In this document: in pieces, positions 56,343 through 64,000 of the stretch
Layout: each line of letters begins with the position of its first letter
How positions within the stretch are numbered: the first letter of the stretch is position 1
Assembly (NCBI GenBank): GCA_019359315.1
Contig: JAHHHO010000018.1
Span: 1-64,000, forward strand
Length of the DNA stretch: 64,000 bases
Reading direction: 5' to 3'
Source: Myxacorys californica WJT36-NPBG1
GTDB lineage: Bacteria > Cyanobacteriota > Cyanobacteriia > Leptolyngbyales > Leptolyngbyaceae
Notes under the pieces: generated by a model
The model's database searches: none
Told to the model about the DNA's origin: nothing
The model's input: the letters and a program-made list of their open reading frames with translations, nothing else
Position numbers and translations under genes: made by a program

Positions 56343-56818
56343 GATTTGGCGACAAAAAATCCGCAAGCCGCGAATACTCAGGCTCAAGGCGGCATTGGTA
56401 CAGCTCAAGCCGCGATCGCGCAAGCACAAGCTCAAGTGGTCGAATTGGGCACAAAACGGTAGAAGTCGGTCAGCAAGTGCAGCCAGGAACTCCGCTACTG
56501 GCGATCGTAGACAATCAATATTGGGTGACAGCAAACTTTAAAGAGACGCAGCTTCTCGAGCTGCGTCCGGGACAAGCCGTGGAGATTAAGCTAGACGCGT
56601 TCCCTAGTCACGAATTTACGGGTCATATCGACAGCTTATCGCCTGCTTCAGGAGCAAACTTTACTCTCTTACCTCCTGATAATGCAACGGGCAACTTCAC
56701 CAAGGTCGTGCAGCGGATTCCGGTGAAGGTCGTGTTTGATAGCAACAGCATTTGTGGGTACGAGCAGACTATTACTCCTGGTATGTCGGCAGAAGTAACG
56801 GTTGAGACAGGCAAATAG
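56343..56818 (+). pseudogene. emrA: Remnant of an EmrA/HlyD membrane-fusion protein
   Basis: Two segments of one family are seen in different frames. The first (56343 on) reads ATKNPQAANTQAQGG, then AQAAIAQAQAQVVELGTK, and stops at 56460. The second, in the next frame, reads VEVGQQVQPGTPLLAIVDNQ, then YWVTANFKETQLLELRPGQA, and continues to 56818. The junction at 56453-56457 fits a lost A in an A-run. The sequence that normally lies between the coiled coil and the barrel and the whole N terminus are missing. This is the adaptor of an efflux pump in decay, next to an emrB remnant. Confidence 0.85.
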
Positions 56819-57008
56819 TGAGGGTTGAGAGGGGGCCATCAATCCTCTCTAGGGCCTCTCTATGGACGGATACATTCTTCATCGGTTTTGAGGTTCTATT
56901 TGTCCTAGCGCATCCTCTTCCTCAGATCAAAATCGTGATTCCTTGCGGATTTTGCGACTTAGGCCTCCCCGCAATTCTGAGGTATTCTCTCTTCAGCCGA
57001 TCTTTACT

Positions 57009-58307
57009 ATGAACTCTCAGAGCCAGCTAGCCTCCGTCCTTCGAGCCTTTCGATCGCGTAACTATCGTCTCTTCTTTGCAGGGCAAGGACTGTCTCTGAT
57101 TGGAACGTGGATGACCCAGACGGCGGTCATTTGGTTGGTCTACAGCTTAACCAACTCGGCGTTACTCTTGGGAGTGGTTGGGTTTGCTCAACAAGCGCCA
57201 AATTTTTTGCTCAGCCCAATCGCCGGGGTATTTGTCGATCGCTGGAATCGCCATCATGTGCTGATTGCCACCCAAGCGTTATCGCTACTGCAATCGTTGG
57301 GATTAACGGTACTCGCCATCACAGGCACGATTGATATTTGGCACATTGTCCTGCTGAGCGTTTTTCAAGGGGTCGTGAACGCGATCGACATTCCGGCGCG
57401 GCAGGCGTTTGTGGTCGAACTCGTTGAGCAGCGAGAGAATTTAGGCAATGCGATCGCGCTCAATTCTTCCATGTTTAGCGCGGCAAGATTGGTAGGCCCA
57501 GCGATCGCAGGGTTGCTCATTGCGGCGGTGGGAGTTGGAACCTGCTTTCTAATCGATACAGTGAGCTACGTAGCGGTGATTATTGGACTGCTGGCAATGC
57601 GATTGAGATCGCGGCCACGGACTGCATCCAACAGAGCCAACGATACGGTTGTGCAACGCCTGAAAGAAGGCTTTCAGTATGCGTTTGGGTTTCCGCCAAT
57701 TCGCGCGATTCTGCTGTTGATTGCCTTGGTTAGCTTAGCCGGGATGCCGTACACAGTTCTTGCCCCAATTTTTGCAACCCAGATTTTGCATGGCGGGGCT
57801 GAGACATTGGGCTTTCTAATGGCAACCTCTGGACTGGGGGCACTTTGTTCGGCGATTTACCTCAGTTCTCGTCGGAGTGTTGTAGGACTCGGCAAAATCA
57901 TTACTGCCGCTCCAGCTATTTTTGGTATCGCGCTGATCGTATTTTCTCAGTCGCGATCGCTGCTAATTTCACTCCCTGCAATGTTTGTTTTAGGCGGAAG
58001 TTTAATTTTGCAGTCTACCTCTAGCAATACGGTGCTGCAAACCATTGTGGACGACGATAAGCGGGGGCGAGTCATGAGTTTCTATTCGATCGCCTTCATC
58101 GGCATGGTGACATTTGGAAACCTTTTAGCAGGGAGCCTAGCAAGTCGCATCGGTGCGCCTAGCACGCTGTTACTGGGCGGAGGAGTGTGTATTGCAGGCT
58201 CGCTCATTTTCGGTCGCCAACTTCCCGCCCTGCGTCAACTCGTTCTGCCGATTTACTGTCGTCTTGGGCTACTAGATCCACCAGAACCGTATCCGCCTCG
58301 TTCTTAA
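57009..58307 (+). CDS. MFS transporter (EntS/MFS_3-like)
   Basis: A 432-residue major-facilitator protein with about twelve helices, from ATG 57009 (MNSQSQLASVLRAFRSRNYR); an upstream extension is not conserved. The family signature between helices 2 and 3 is SPIAGVFVDRWNRHHVL. The N terminus FRSRNYRLFFAGQGLSLIGT and the motif VFQGVVNAIDIPARQAFVVE are typical of the group that includes enterobactin exporter EntS. The substrate is unknown. It is intact although both flanks are efflux-gene remnants. Confidence 0.92.
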   Translation: MNSQSQLASVLRAFRSRNYRLFFAGQGLSLIGTWMTQTAVIWLVYSLTNSALLLGVVGFAQQAPNFLLSPIAGVFVDRWNRHHVLIATQALSLLQSLGLTVLAITGTIDIWHIVLLSVFQGVVNAIDIPARQAFVVELVEQRENLGNAIALNSSMFSAARLVGPAIAGLLIAAVGVGTCFLIDTVSYVAVIIGLLAMRLRSRPRTASNRANDTVVQRLKEGFQYAFGFPPIRAILLLIALVSLAGMPYTVLAPIFATQILHGGAETLGFLMATSGLGALCSAIYLSSRRSVVGLGKIITAAPAIFGIALIVFSQSRSLLISLPAMFVLGGSLILQSTSSNTVLQTIVDDDKRGRVMSFYSIAFIGMVTFGNLLAGSLASRIGAPSTLLLGGGVCIAGSLIFGRQLPALRQLVLPIYCRLGLLDPPEPYPPRS

Positions 58308-58317
58308 AGGGCATCTT

Positions 58318-58647
58318 ATGACTACCGTTGCTTACCCGCAGCCGAGCGATTCGCAAGGCGAAGACCCAAACGATCGTGTTTCTTTCAAAACCTGGGTTGG
58401 CGTGTTTGGCACCGTCCTAGGTACATTCATGGCGGTGCTCGACATTTAGATTACCAACTCTTCGCTTCAAGATATCCAAGCGGCAATGAAAGCCATGTTA
58501 GAAGAAGGCTTCTGGATCTCAACCTCTTAATTTGGTGGCTGAAATTATCGTCATTCCATGCAAGAACGCCTCAATCAGGCGACGCAGTATTTCATCAGTC
58601 GAGGCGCTGATTTAGCCACCGCCCAAAGGCAAGCGATCGCCCAATGA
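58318..58647 (+). pseudogene. emrB: Remnant of an EmrB-type DHA2 MFS transporter
   Basis: ATG 58318 starts the true N terminus: TWVGVFGTVLGTFMAVLDI. The codon at 58447-58449 is TAG where the family usually has Gln (DIQITNSSLQDIQ). Further on, EEGFWISTS is followed by an extra A (around 58527-58530), after which YLVAEIIVIP is readable in the shifted frame. At about 58557 the sequence jumps to the C terminus, QERLNQATQYFISRGADLAT, ending at 58647. So it carries a nonsense codon, a frameshift and a deletion of most of the membrane domain. Confidence 0.88.
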
Positions 58648-58793
58648 AATTTCAAATATGGCGTATGCAGCGCTACATGCCCTTCTGGAGCAACTTTCTC
58701 CGAATTACAAATTACAATCTACAATCTACTCGTTAGCTTGCCTAAAATAGCGTCAACTTTAAGTTCATCCGATTAACTACAGCGGCGGTGATC

Positions 58794-59756
58794 ATGACGA
58801 ATTCAAGCCCGATGAGACCGATGAGCGCTGGTAACGTCGTCAGCGCTGGGTTTCGGCTCTACAGTTCCCACCTCAAGCCCTACCTTAGCATTTCAGTCAA
58901 AGCGACTCTTTGGGCAATGTTGCCGTGGGTCACGCTGATAATTTTGCTCACCGCCGCCTTCGTACCCCTCATCCTCAGCCAAGGTCAGAATTTTGTTTCG
59001 CTCATTTTGCTGCTGCTGATCTTTCCTTGGATTGGGTTAGCGATTTATTGCGGGGCACGATCGAGCCTCAACTCTGCGCTCATTGCCCGCCTCGCCTATG
59101 GCGAACTGAGCGGACAGCCTGAAGACAGCCGAACCGCGCTTCAACAGATCAGACCCCGGATGTGGAGCTTTTTGCTCGTCCACATTGCGGTTGGGTGCGT
59201 GATGTTTGGCATCAACTTTGGCCTGTCGATCGTGCAGAACCTACTGATCATTGGGATTCCAGCGATCGCGCTTCGGGACTACCCGAGGGTATCTGGCATC
59301 TTCGCAGTCTTCGTTTCGCTTGCCAGCCTAGCGATATACTTTTGGTTCTGGGCGCATTTCTACATTCCAGAAGTGGCGATCGCGATGGAAGGTGACACCA
59401 ACGCCTTTGATATGATTGGACGAAGCTGGAACCTTTCAAAAGGGTCAGCCAACCGAATTTTAATTATTCTGGCGATCGCAACGTTGGTAACTCTGCCCTT
59501 GTATGGATTGGCCGCTATTCCAGTTGTACCCACGCTCATTGCTACAGCCAGTTTAATTCAGGCTCAAGATGCTTCCGCAATTGGGTGGTTTGTGTTGGCT
59601 TGCCTAGCAGGAATTCTTCTCTTTCTATTAGTTGGTCTGTTCACACTTCCGTTCTGGCAAACGCTCAAAGCGGTAGTTTATTATGATCTTCGCACTCGTC
59701 GAGAAGGCGTTGACCTCGAATTTCGCAATTCTACAAACGATACACCCCGCAATTAG
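58794..59756 (+). CDS. Multi-spanning membrane protein, partner of RDD protein
   Basis: A 320-residue protein with about six transmembrane helices, of the type annotated as DUF975 or glycerophosphodiester-phosphodiesterase membrane domain. The middle helices include ALIARLAYGEL and FDMIGRSWNLSKGSANRILI. The C terminus, YYDLRTRREGVDLEFR, is typical of this group. The start may be GTG 58788 or ATG 58794. It lies 33 bases before the RDD gene, so the two probably form a unit. The function is unknown. Confidence 0.8.
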   Translation: MTNSSPMRPMSAGNVVSAGFRLYSSHLKPYLSISVKATLWAMLPWVTLIILLTAAFVPLILSQGQNFVSLILLLLIFPWIGLAIYCGARSSLNSALIARLAYGELSGQPEDSRTALQQIRPRMWSFLLVHIAVGCVMFGINFGLSIVQNLLIIGIPAIALRDYPRVSGIFAVFVSLASLAIYFWFWAHFYIPEVAIAMEGDTNAFDMIGRSWNLSKGSANRILIILAIATLVTLPLYGLAAIPVVPTLIATASLIQAQDASAIGWFVLACLAGILLFLLVGLFTLPFWQTLKAVVYYDLRTRREGVDLEFRNSTNDTPRN

Positions 59757-59789
59757 TGCAAGGCGACTCACTGCAACCGCTCATCCTTT

Positions 59790-60572
59790 ATGCCGTTATT
59801 CAATCAAGTCAAAGTCCGCACTCCCGAAAGCGTTGACCTCGAATTTACGCTAGCTGGCGTTGGCAATCGTGCGATCGCGCTGTTGATCGATTATGCCGTT
59901 TGGGGTTTGCTGCTGATTGCCGTGATCCTTTTGTGGGGTCTGCTCGCCTATAATCTGCCAATTTATTTTCGGGGGTTAGCCAACGTTGACACTCTAGAAT
60001 TGTGGTTAGCCGCTTTGTCGTGGCTCCTATATTTTGCAGTTTACACAGGCTACTTCGTAGGCTTTGAGACGCTGTGGCAAGGGCAAACGCCGGGCAAACG
60101 ATATACCAAAATTCGAGTGATTCGCGAGAATGGTCAATCGGTCGGACTCGCGCAAGCTGCCCTGCGATCGTTGCTCCGACCAATTGACGATTTTCTCTCA
60201 ATCGGACTGCTGCTCATCCTATTTACAAAACGAGAGAAGCGTTTGGGAGATTGGGCCGCCGGAACATTAGTGGTTCAAGAAGAAACGGTAATTACATCTG
60301 CCAATTTTGCTCTTCTACCTGATGCGCAACCACTCGCTGAGCAGCTACTGCAAACCACCAACATTAGCGCATTGCTACCCGACGATTTTGCGGTTATTCG
60401 GGAATATCTCCAGCGTCGCACCTTAATGGAGCCAAAAGCTAAAAGTCAATTGGGGCTTCAGTTAGCAAGACAAGCGAGAACACTGATTGGATTGCATGAT
60501 TTGCCATTTGAGATGACACCAGACTTATTCTTAGAAGCGATGTATCTAGCGTATCAACAGCAATCCGTATAG
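59790..60572 (+). CDS. RDD-family membrane protein
   Basis: A 260-residue protein with the RDD domain: GVGNRAIALLIDYAVWGLLL at the N terminus, two more helices, and GQTPGKRYTKIRVIRENGQS with RSLLRPIDDFLSIG. A cytosolic helical tail of about 90 residues follows. RDD proteins are small membrane proteins of mostly unknown role; some are ion antiporters. It ends at a TAG embedded in a triplicated 14-bp repeat. Confidence 0.88.
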   Translation: MPLFNQVKVRTPESVDLEFTLAGVGNRAIALLIDYAVWGLLLIAVILLWGLLAYNLPIYFRGLANVDTLELWLAALSWLLYFAVYTGYFVGFETLWQGQTPGKRYTKIRVIRENGQSVGLAQAALRSLLRPIDDFLSIGLLLILFTKREKRLGDWAAGTLVVQEETVITSANFALLPDAQPLAEQLLQTTNISALLPDDFAVIREYLQRRTLMEPKAKSQLGLQLARQARTLIGLHDLPFEMTPDLFLEAMYLAYQQQSV

Positions 60573-60608
60573 TGCTTGAAACACAGTGCTTGAAACACAG
60601 TGCTTGAA
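60571..60608. repeat. 14-bp tandem repeat, about 2.7 copies
   Basis: agtgcttgaaacac occurs at 60571-60584 and 60585-60598 and again as agtgcttgaa from 60599. The first copy begins within the stop codon of the RDD gene. Confidence 0.85.
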
Positions 60609-60689
60609 ATTGCATAACCTCCGCATTAGGACAGATGAGGGAGAACGGCATTTTGAGCTAGTAGAAGAGTGCTGTTGTGAGGAGAAGCG

Positions 60690-61586
60690 ATGCGATCAGC
60701 TCAACCGAGTTCCAAATTGCTAAGATTAGTCGGCTTAAGTGCCGCTGCACTGTCCTTTTCCGTGGGTCTATCTGCAACGATCGCGCAAACGCCTCCTACA
60801 CCCCTTCCGATCAAGCCTGATGTACCCTATGTTCCCACTCCTCAGAATGTAGTCGATGCCATGCTAAAACTCGCCAACGTCAAATCAAACGATGTGGTGT
60901 ACGATTTGGGTTCTGGCGATGGCAGATTAGTGCTGACTGCTGTGCAGCAGTTTGGTGCAACAGGCGTTGGCGTTGAAATCAATCCAGGATTAGTGCAGCG
61001 GAGTCAGGCGAGTGCGGCGAAGCTCGGAATTGCTACACGCGCAACATTTCTTCAGCAAGACCTCTTTCAAACCGACTTTCGCAACGCTTCGGTCGTGACC
61101 CTTTATCTCCTGCCTAAAATCAACGTCCAACTCCGTCCCAAATTGCTCAGTGACCTAAAACCAGGGTCGCGCGTCGTGTCTCACGCGTTTGGCATGGGGG
61201 ACTGGAAGCCCGATCGCACCATTCTGGTCAATGACGGGGGGCGTCCCCGCAGCATTTACTATTGGGTTGTTCCAGCCAACGTGAGCGGCAATTGGAGCGG
61301 AACTATGACAACAAAAGCTGGGCAAGAACTACCTTATACCGTGCAGGTCAATCAAGCCTTTCAAGCCGTCAGAGCCACGGTAAAAGTAGGAGGGCAGACC
61401 ATCAGCTTGCCGCAGGTTCAATTAGTCGGCGATCGCATTAGCTTACAACAACGTCAAAAGTTTAATAATCAAGATGTCAACATTCAATTTAATGGCAAGA
61501 TTGTCGGAAATACGCTGCAAGGAGTAGCAGAGATAAAAACACCAACGGCAACAGAACAGTACAATTTAAGCGCAAAGCGGAGTTAA
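60690..61586 (+). CDS. Exported SAM-dependent methyltransferase-like protein
   Basis: A 298-residue protein with a clear signal peptide (residues 1-32, ending near SATIAQT). The following domain has the SAM-binding motif VVYDLGSGDGRLVLTAVQQF, then VGVEINPGLVQRSQASA and TLYLLPKINVQLRPKLL, resembling class I methyltransferases of the DOT1-like or SAM-dependent type. The last 95 residues form a beta-rich C-terminal domain (SGNWSGTMTTKAGQELPYTV). A methyltransferase fold outside the cytoplasm is unusual because SAM is cytosolic. The function is unknown. Confidence 0.8.
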   Translation: MRSAQPSSKLLRLVGLSAAALSFSVGLSATIAQTPPTPLPIKPDVPYVPTPQNVVDAMLKLANVKSNDVVYDLGSGDGRLVLTAVQQFGATGVGVEINPGLVQRSQASAAKLGIATRATFLQQDLFQTDFRNASVVTLYLLPKINVQLRPKLLSDLKPGSRVVSHAFGMGDWKPDRTILVNDGGRPRSIYYWVVPANVSGNWSGTMTTKAGQELPYTVQVNQAFQAVRATVKVGGQTISLPQVQLVGDRISLQQRQKFNNQDVNIQFNGKIVGNTLQGVAEIKTPTATEQYNLSAKRS

Positions 61587-61752
61587 ATATAGATTTGGAT
61601 TGCACCGTAAATGTAGAAGCCTCTTTTATTCCACTGATGAGGAACGCATTCTTATATTGATGTGCGATCGCTCAATTCTTGCGATCGCATTTATTTACAA
61701 GTGAGCGACTGAGATCATGATAGACTGACCTCTCGCAATCCTTTATTTGCAA

Positions 61753-61888
61753 CAAAGCGGTTCTGATGGAAAGCAGCCATCAGAAGTAAAGGGGAAAGTG
61801 CAGTGTGAGTCTGCCGCTGTCCCGCAACTGTGAGTCACAGTAGGATTTAAGATTCCAACTTTGATCAGTCAGAATACCCGCCGCTTTG
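61753..61888 (+). promoter_or_regulatory. Cobalamin (B12) riboswitch aptamer
   Basis: P1 pairs caaagcgg (61753-61760) with ccgctttg (61881-61888). A hairpin ttctgatgg/ccatcagaa follows the 5' arm. The core has ggggaaagtgcagtg and the B12 box ctgtcccgcaactgtgag, and it closes with cagaatacccgcc. It sits 33 bases before the hupE ATG, so control may be at translation. It would repress the cobalt transporter when cobalamin is plentiful. Confidence 0.93.
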
Positions 61889-61921
61889 GGTCTACGTCCT
61901 TTACTCATCTGCGAGGTATAG

Positions 61922-62560
61922 ATGAATCAACAGAAATTAAATCCAGTCGCTATTGTTCAAGTCAGCACCCTTGCAGGGTGCGGCTGGTTGGCGACGCTTC
62001 AGCCAGCGGCAGCCCACCATTTGATGGATGGCAAAATGCCGTCTAGTGGATGGGAAGGATTTCTGTCGGGATTGGCGCACCCCGTTATTGGGCTAGATCA
62101 TTTGGCGTCTATTGTTGCAATCGGATTACTATCTACCCTCTATTCTCGCGGTTGGCGTCTGCCTATTTTCTTTCTGATTTCCGCAATGATGGGCACAGGT
62201 GTTCATCTCTTAAATTTAAATTTGCCTGCAACAGAAAGTGTGATTGCTCTTTCGGTCATTGCATTCGGAGCAATTTTAGTGCTGGGCAAACGGTTTAGTT
62301 TTGCTAGTTTAGCCAGCCTATTTGCGATCGCAGGACTGTTTCATGGCTATGCTTACGGAGAAGCCATTGTTGGTGCAGAAGCGTCGTCTGTGGTGGCTTA
62401 CTTAATTGGGTTTACCATGATTCAAGCTGCGATTGCCCTTCTCACTTACAAGCTGAGTTCTGGATCGGGTCAAAAAGCATCTGTCTTAAATCGCTCCTTT
62501 GGCTTGATTGCCTGCATCGTCGGAGCTATCTTTCTAGCAACTTCGCTTCACTTTGCTTGA
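61922..62560 (+). CDS. HupE/UreJ-family cobalt (nickel) transporter
   Basis: A 212-residue membrane protein with an N-terminal signal-like segment ending AAAHH and six helices. The metal-site motif of the family is LAHPVIGLDHLASIVAIG, with a second histidine in AGLFHGYAYGEAIVG. HupE proteins move nickel or cobalt; the cobalamin riboswitch directly upstream argues for cobalt here. It is monocistronic with a terminator after it. Confidence 0.93.
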   Translation: MNQQKLNPVAIVQVSTLAGCGWLATLQPAAAHHLMDGKMPSSGWEGFLSGLAHPVIGLDHLASIVAIGLLSTLYSRGWRLPIFFLISAMMGTGVHLLNLNLPATESVIALSVIAFGAILVLGKRFSFASLASLFAIAGLFHGYAYGEAIVGAEASSVVAYLIGFTMIQAAIALLTYKLSSGSGQKASVLNRSFGLIACIVGAIFLATSLHFA

Positions 62561-62594
62561 TCACATTCGCTTAATTTCAATTCGATGACTTTAG

Positions 62595-62627
62595 AGAGGA
62601 GATCACACCGACCGATCTCCTCTTTTA
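62595..62627 (+). terminator. Terminator of hupE, overlapping the end of the opposite gene
   Basis: agaggagatc (62595-62604) pairs perfectly with gatctcctct (62614-62623) around 9 nt, followed by four T. Confidence 0.85.
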
Positions 62628-62929
62628 TGTTTGGCTTCAACCTGATCAGGAAACGTTCGTCCTTGCTGTCTCAATTCATTATCCAGATAAAGCCAATAGA
62701 GAATCTCTTCAGCACGATTTCGCTCTTGGTCGATTGTCCTAAGATGACGCTGCACCGCTTCGTATTGCTCTGGCGTAGACTGCTGAAAGGTTTGCTCAAA
62801 CTGAGTTCGGTGTCGCTCCTGAATCAAGCGGAACAGAAAGGCATACTCATTGCGATCGGGATCTTCTAGCATCCAGTGATCATCAATCACCTGCAAAAGC
62901 TCTTTTCTGGAAACGTATTGTCCGTTCAC
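62603..62929 (-). CDS. Hypothetical helical protein
   Basis: A 108-residue soluble, highly charged protein starting at GTG 62929 with AAGG upstream. It begins MNGQYVSRKELLQVIDDHWM and continues with long helices (EQYEAVQRHLRTIDQERNR). It is rich in Glu, Gln and Arg. No family is recognised. Its last codons overlap the hupE terminator. Confidence 0.65.
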   Translation of the reverse strand: MNGQYVSRKELLQVIDDHWMLEDPDRNEYAFLFRLIQERHRTQFEQTFQQSTPEQYEAVQRHLRTIDQERNRAEEILYWLYLDNELRQQGRTFPDQVEAKHKRGDRSV

Positions 62930-63018
62930 CTCAACCTTGCCTAGCTCAAATTGTTATGAAATTCCCACGTAGTCTAGCAGCATTTTACCCGCTTATTCTT
63001 TTAGGTTAGCAATTTCAT

Positions 63019-63054
63019 ATCGCCAAATAGCAGCTTAGCCTGCAGTTTGGCGAT
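63019..63054. other. 9-bp inverted repeat in spacer
   Basis: atcgccaaa (63019-63027) and tttggcgat (63046-63054) are complementary, with an 18-nt loop and no T-run. It lies in the A/T-rich spacer between two divergent genes; a regulatory dyad is possible. No other feature is seen in this 286-base gap. Confidence 0.4.
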
Positions 63055-63215
63055 TCATGAACCAAAAAGTAGCTTTATTTGAACCCCTTATTTATTTGAA
63101 ATGCGAGATTTTTTAATATAGAGAATTGCAAAATTAGAAGCGCATCTTAACCGGGATCTAGTAACTTAGGAAATCTAGGATACAACTAGAATTTGAGTTT
63201 GACTGTATAGTAAAA

Positions 63216-63656
63216 ATGAAAATTCATCTTGAGCGCACCTTAGCGACTTGCCCTAAAAAACTACTATGTACAACTTGCGGTCAACTCTTTGAAGCAGGAA
63301 AACTTCGCGCTCTTCTCTACAGCGATCACGGACTGCTGCAAGGAGATGTTTGTCACGACTGTATTAAACTTAAATCCTCCGAAATTCGGAACCAGATGCG
63401 CGATCGCGCCAGCCTTCTCCTCCAGCAACCTTGCGAGTCAGATTGCAGACCGACTGCCCATGAACGCGCTTTAGAACTTTTAGAAGTCGCTCAGGAAGAG
63501 GTAAAATTTCCCACGTTTTACCACTGGTGGTTTAAAAAACTTACGGTGATTTCAGAAGAATCTCAAGAACTAGAAGCTGCTCGGCTGGGATTAAAGGGCT
63601 GCTATGGCGAAGAGCGATCGCGCTTGCAAAAAATGCTAGAAGACGATCGCGAATAG
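63216..63656 (+). CDS. Small protein with two CxxC motifs
   Basis: A 146-residue protein starting MKIHLERTLATCPKKLLCTT. Cys pairs LCTTCGQLF and DVCHDCIKLK (about residues 18-50) suggest a treble-clef-like zinc site. A helical C-terminal half follows with HERALELLEVAQEEV. It has no signal peptide and no recognised family. It may be a nucleic-acid- or protein-binding factor; this is a guess from the zinc-ribbon-like pattern. Confidence 0.7.
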   Translation: MKIHLERTLATCPKKLLCTTCGQLFEAGKLRALLYSDHGLLQGDVCHDCIKLKSSEIRNQMRDRASLLLQQPCESDCRPTAHERALELLEVAQEEVKFPTFYHWWFKKLTVISEESQELEAARLGLKGCYGEERSRLQKMLEDDRE

Positions 63657-63726
63657 GGGTGTCTGACAGAGCCGCTTTATCTGCGCTAGGGTGGAAGTAA
63701 TTTTTCTAAGGTTGGTCGGTGCGCCC

Positions 63727-64000
63727 GTGTTACTTCAACGAATCTCCACACAGCTTGGTTTAATTGCCGTCTTGCTCGTGCCTTTAGCTAGCTGCTCCGG
63801 TCCAGCAGGCAAGTCCCTTCAAGATACCTTTGCTGCCGATCCTAGACTCAACAGCAGCCCCAGCCCGCTTGATGCAAGCAACTCGCAGCCCACTCCAGCG
63901 TCGCAGGTTCAGCTTCCGCCCAAGTTTCCCGTTGAGGTTCCGACCTATCCCAACGCAACACTGGTTGAAGCCACTTCCACAGGCGAGTTTCCCCTCGAAC
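63727..64000 (+). CDS. Lipoprotein, truncated by the window end
   Basis: GTG 63727 opens a frame that runs off the right edge after 91 residues. The signal peptide LGLIAVLLVPLASC has a lipobox LASC. The mature part begins SGPAGKSLQDTFAADPRL, then a Ser/Pro-rich linker and LPPKFPVEVPTYPNATLVEA. This resembles cyanobacterial lipoproteins that carry further domains such as SLH; the rest is outside the window. Confidence 0.75.
   Translation, partial: MLLQRISTQLGLIAVLLVPLASCSGPAGKSLQDTFAADPRLNSSPSPLDASNSQPTPASQVQLPPKFPVEVPTYPNATLVEATSTGEFPLE

Overview
The window comes from a cyanobacterial chromosome. It opens inside psbA (photosystem II D1), carries the cyanobacterial-type atp1 operon (a, c, b', b, delta, alpha and gamma, with b and b' as separate genes), nblB, a phosphoribulokinase-family gene and PEP-CTERM proteins, and the HIP1 octamer GCGATCGC and its GCGATCG core recur throughout. 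The species cannot be fixed from the sequence; a filamentous Leptolyngbya-like lineage is a guess.

Layout. 0-10 kb: psbA end, alaS, a PiT phosphate permease, an EamA transporter, a PEP-CTERM protein, obgE, and a membrane-anchored serine hydrolase of the class A beta-lactamase fold that lacks the family's deacylating glutamate. 10-16.5 kb: larB, tRNA-Val(GAC), a small TTG-start protein, a phosphoribulokinase paralogue, a nine-unit 21-bp palindromic repeat array, a marR/membrane-protein pair, and a complete 1480-bp insertion sequence with 19-bp inverted repeats and a 6-bp target duplication. 16.7-22.7 kb: the ATP synthase operon, with a strong hairpin between atpA and the gamma gene. 22.7-27 kb: a frameshifted secreted protein and its small partner, an MNT/HEPN toxin-antitoxin pair, a proline/serine-rich secreted protein, a sugar-type binding lipoprotein and a gene fragment. 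27-39.8 kb: folC, a phnD-phnC-phnE importer with a duplicated fused permease, rpsD, a tandem CcmM-like hexapeptide protein, yidD, an SH3 protein, a VanX-type peptidase, a cyclophilin, TspO, class II FBP aldolase, an RNA-binding protein and a GlsB-type membrane protein. 40-43 kb: an LPS-heptose cluster (GT9 transferase, heptose kinase, heptose bisphosphatase). 43-46.5 kb: a NACHT-HEAT NTPase of the bacterial NLR-like type with an in-frame 9 x 21-bp minisatellite right after its Walker A motif. 46.5-56 kb: an acyl-CoA dehydrogenase-like protein, a CBS protein, nblB, a PEP-CTERM protein, an aldose epimerase, a CapA-type protein, a pentapeptide-repeat protein and a Gfo/Idh oxidoreductase. 56-59 kb: a decayed emrA/emrB efflux pair flanking an intact MFS gene. 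59-64 kb: two membrane proteins (one RDD), an exported SAM methyltransferase-like protein, a cobalamin riboswitch upstream of a HupE-type cobalt transporter, small hypotheticals, and a lipoprotein cut by the window end.

Most of the window is core genome. The parts most worth a second look are the NACHT gene with its minisatellite, the second 21-bp array of exactly the same size (189 bp), the hairpin that encloses the larB start codon, the intercistronic hairpins of the atp operon, the tandem gamma-carbonic-anhydrase-like protein, and the set of decaying genes (emrA, emrB, an Adhesin_E-like gene and a short nuclease-like fragment).
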